Shown: in pieces, positions 63,001 through 64,000 of the stretch
Layout: each line of letters opens with the position of its first letter
How positions within the stretch are numbered: position 1 is the first letter of the stretch
Assembly: GCF_011365745.1 (NCBI RefSeq)
Contig: NZ_JAAOBY010000001.1
Coordinates: forward strand, 310,001 to 374,000
Origin: Flavobacterium turcicum
GTDB taxonomy: Bacteria; Bacteroidota; Bacteroidia; Flavobacteriales; Flavobacteriaceae
DNA length: 64,000 nt
Reading direction: 5' to 3'
Translations under genes and position numbers: made by a program
The notes under the pieces: model-generated
The model's database searches: none
What the model was told of the DNA's origin: nothing
Seen by the model: the letters and a program-made list of their open reading frames with translations, nothing else

Positions 63001-63440
63001 AAGGGTTTTCTAAAGAGCAAATTGCACAATTGGATAGAGAAGGAAGCCTTGATATTGTAATTGCAGGAAATACCGTAACTTTAACCTTAGAAGATGTGGA
63101 GATTACTTCGCAAGATATCGAAGGCTGGTTGGTTGCAAATGCAAACGGAATTACGGTGGCGCTTGATATCACAATATCGCCAGAATTGAAGCAAGAAGGA
63201 ATTGCGAGAGAATTGGTAAATAGAATTCAAAACATTCGTAAAGATTCTGGATTTGAAGTTACAGATAAAATTAAAGTCTATTTGCAAACAGAAACAACTT
63301 TGCAAGAAGCTGTACAAAATAATGAAGCATACATAAAATCAGAGACATTGACTGAAGTGCTTCTTTTTGAAGATAATTTGGAAAATGGAACTGCTATTGA
63401 ATTTGACGAAATAACAACCAAAATAGTAATTACTAAATAA
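60021..63440 (+). CDS. ileS: Isoleucyl-tRNA synthetase, long (type 2-like) form
   Basis: An 1139-residue class I aaRS. GPPSANGLPGIHH (HIGH region, residues 49-60), the GWDTHGLPVE block and the KMSKR motif (about 687-692) are present. The length and these block sequences fit the eukaryote-like type 2 IleRS common in Bacteroidota, which lacks the C-terminal zinc ribbon of the E. coli type. Type 2 enzymes are often less sensitive to mupirocin; that is family knowledge. It is followed 10 bp downstream by the DksA-like gene and by lspA. Confidence 0.96.
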   Translation: MSTKFTEYKGLDLPTVASEVLDFWKKENIFEKSVSTREGNQPFVFFEGPPSANGLPGIHHVMARAIKDIFCRYKTQKGFQVKRKAGWDTHGLPVELGTEKELGITKEDIGKTISIEEYNEACKRTVMRYTDVWNDLTEKMGYWVDMENPYVTYKSKYMETVWWILKQIYNKDLMYKGYTIQPYSPKAGTGLSSHEVNQPGSYRDVTDTTVVAQFKVKEDNLPQLQRIFEIGHIFEDTFFLAWTTTPWTLPSNTALTVGPKIDYVLVSTYNQYTFKPVNVILAKALVGKQFAGKFTEVTEVSELLNYKEEDKKIPFFVTAACKGADLVNIEYEQLMELVLPYQNPENAFRVITGDFVTTEDGTGIVHTSPTFGADDAKVAKEASPEIPPMLVLDENGIPVPLVDLQGRFVQGLGALSGKYVKNEYYNEGEAPERSVDVEIAIQLKEENKAFKVEKYVHSYPHCWRTDKPILYYPLDSWFIKISEVKDRMFDLNETINWKPKATGEGRFGNWLKNANDWNLSRSRYWGIPLPIWRTDDKQEEILIGSVEELYNEIEKSIAAGFQKENPFKGFEIGNMSEENYDLIDLHKNVVDEITLVSASGKPMTRETDLIDVWFDSGSMPYAQWHYPFENKEKIDQNQDFPADFIAEGVDQTRGWFYTLHAIGTLVFDKVAYKNVVSNGLVLDKNGQKMSKRLGNAADPFDTLKEYGPDATRWYMISNANPWDNLKFDLEGIAEVRRKFFGTLYNTYSFFSLYANIDGFTFEEAEIPVQERPEIDQWIISELNTLIKEVDGFYADYEPTKAARAISEFVQENLSNWYVRLCRRRFWKGEYAQDKIAAYQTLYSCLLAVSKLSAPIAPFFMDKLYRDLTQATQTEKFDSVHLAEFPVAVDNYVNKSLESKMQKAQTISSLVLSLRKKEMIKVRQPLQKVMIPVLDEAQRAEIEAVSDLIKAEVNVKEIVLLDDASGVLVKQIKPNFKALGPRFGKDMGLISKEIQGFSKEQIAQLDREGSLDIVIAGNTVTLTLEDVEITSQDIEGWLVANANGITVALDITISPELKQEGIARELVNRIQNIRKDSGFEVTDKIKVYLQTETTLQEAVQNNEAYIKSETLTEVLLFEDNLENGTAIEFDEITTKIVITK

Positions 63441-63449
63441 AAAAAAACC

Positions 63450-63830
63450 ATGGTAGATGAAGCAACACGATACTCTGACGCTGATTTAGCAGAGTTCAAA
63501 GATTTGATTCTAAAAAAAATTGAGAAAGCGCAATACGATTTGGATTTGATTAAAAGTGCTTACATGAACGATTTGAATAACGGTACTGATGATACTTCAC
63601 CTACATTCAAAGCTTTTGAAGAAGGCAGCGAAACCATGTCAAAAGAAGCGAACTCACAATTGGCTATTCGCCAAGAGAAATTTATTCGTGACCTTAAAAA
63701 TGCACTTTTCCGTGTCGAAAATAAAACTTACGGCGTATGTAAAGTAACCGGAAAATTGATCAGCAAAGAACGATTGATGATTGTTCCTCATGCTACAATG
63801 AGTATCGAAGCAAAAAATTTACAGCGCTAG
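63450..63830 (+). CDS. DksA/TraR-like protein with degenerate zinc site
   Basis: A 126-residue protein with a coiled-coil N-terminal half (EFKDLILKKIEKAQYDLDLIKSAYM) and the C-terminal zinc-finger region of DksA/TraR proteins (ENKTYGVCKVTGKLISKERLMIVPHAT). Only one of the usual four cysteines remains; the positions of the others are filled by other residues. DksA proteins enter the RNA polymerase secondary channel. The finger may fold without zinc, as in some Bacteroidota members. It lies between ileS and lspA, the usual Bacteroidota order. Confidence 0.9.
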   Translation: MVDEATRYSDADLAEFKDLILKKIEKAQYDLDLIKSAYMNDLNNGTDDTSPTFKAFEEGSETMSKEANSQLAIRQEKFIRDLKNALFRVENKTYGVCKVTGKLISKERLMIVPHATMSIEAKNLQR

Positions 63831-63851
63831 TTCGAAACGAAATACAAACTA

Positions 63852-63903
63852 TTAATTCCAAATTCCAACACTAATTGTATCAATTATTGGAATTTGGAAT
63901 TTA
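63852..63903. repeat. Intergenic inverted repeat (AATTCCAAATTCCAA)
   Basis: AATTCCAAATTCCAA (63854-63868) pairs perfectly with TTGGAATTTGGAATT (63887-63901) around an 18-base loop, between the DksA-like gene and lspA. Each arm is itself a tandem repeat of one word. Confidence 0.78.
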
Positions 63904-63946
63904 ATTTTTAGATTTTGCCTATTTTTGGCAGCATAAAACTTTTAAA

Positions 63947-64000
63947 ATGTCATTACAAAGAGCCTATTTACTTATTTTTATCTTGTTGCTAGTTGATCAA
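63947..64000 (+). CDS. lspA: Lipoprotein signal peptidase, N-terminal fragment at window edge
   Basis: ATG at 63947 opens MSLQRAYLLIFILLLVDQ, the first membrane span of LspA with the conserved LxDQ-type segment. The frame runs to the window edge. The gene order ileS - dksA-like - lspA in Bacteroidota supports the call; the catalytic aspartates lie outside the window. LspA removes signal peptides from lipoproteins, of which several are encoded in this window. Confidence 0.75.
   Translation, partial: MSLQRAYLLIFILLLVDQ

Overview
The window is chromosomal DNA of a member of the Bacteroidota, most likely a Flavobacterium or close relative. The evidence is an AT-rich sequence, weak Shine-Dalgarno signals, many copies of the Bacteroidota -7 promoter element TAnnTTTG, a PorZ-type protein of the type IX secretion system, a complete MoxR-Bat operon, an SDR-type L-threonine dehydrogenase, and the gene order ileS - dksA-like - lspA. 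No rRNA, tRNA, CRISPR array, prophage or insertion sequence was recognised.

Layout. 1-6435 (minus) is a tightly coupled operon that runs off the left edge: a methyltransferase/AMP-ligase fusion, an AMP-ligase/carrier fusion, a membrane-anchored SGNH (DltD-like) protein and an MBOAT acyltransferase (DltB-like). Together they look like a D-alanylation-type (Dlt-like) acyl-transfer machine of unknown substrate in a Gram-negative bacterium. 6601-26318 is mainly housekeeping and scattered metabolism: FAD oxidoreductase, threonine dehydrogenase, mfd, a ParE-type toxin-antitoxin pair, an ACT protein, YraN, LD-carboxypeptidase, a secreted endonuclease/phosphatase-fold protein, 3-hydroxyanthranilate dioxygenase, an ALDH7-like aldehyde dehydrogenase, a phosphatase, an AlbA_2-domain protein, and SDR and AKR oxidoreductases. 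26531-35638 is the MoxR-DUF58-(membrane protein)-BatA-BatB-BatC-BatD-BatE operon. 35687-48802 holds a TlpA-like thiol protein, CvpA, pheS, gpsA, a LysR/DJ-1/alcohol dehydrogenase locus, yicC-gmk-nadD, an EamA transporter, an ArsC/Spx-like protein and a DinB protein. 48993-56798 holds a DUF3298-type lipoprotein, a cystathionine gamma-synthase-type enzyme, an outer-membrane protein, glutamate dehydrogenase, PorZ and recO. 57090-59764 is a run of four small orphan genes, three of them followed by related repeats. 60021-64000 is ileS, a DksA-like protein with degenerate zinc ligands, and the start of lspA.

The intergenic DNA is unusually structured. Ten gaps, all between co-directional genes, carry low-complexity direct and inverted repeats built from short words, several of which recur at distant loci. 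A second element directly follows the stop codons of haaO, the DinB gene and recO, and is shared by conserved core words (19745, 48815, 56803). A third, REP-like family lies between the orphan genes at 58-60 kb.

The strongest candidate for an undescribed system is the Dlt-like operon at the left edge. The dispersed intergenic elements are the strongest non-coding candidates.
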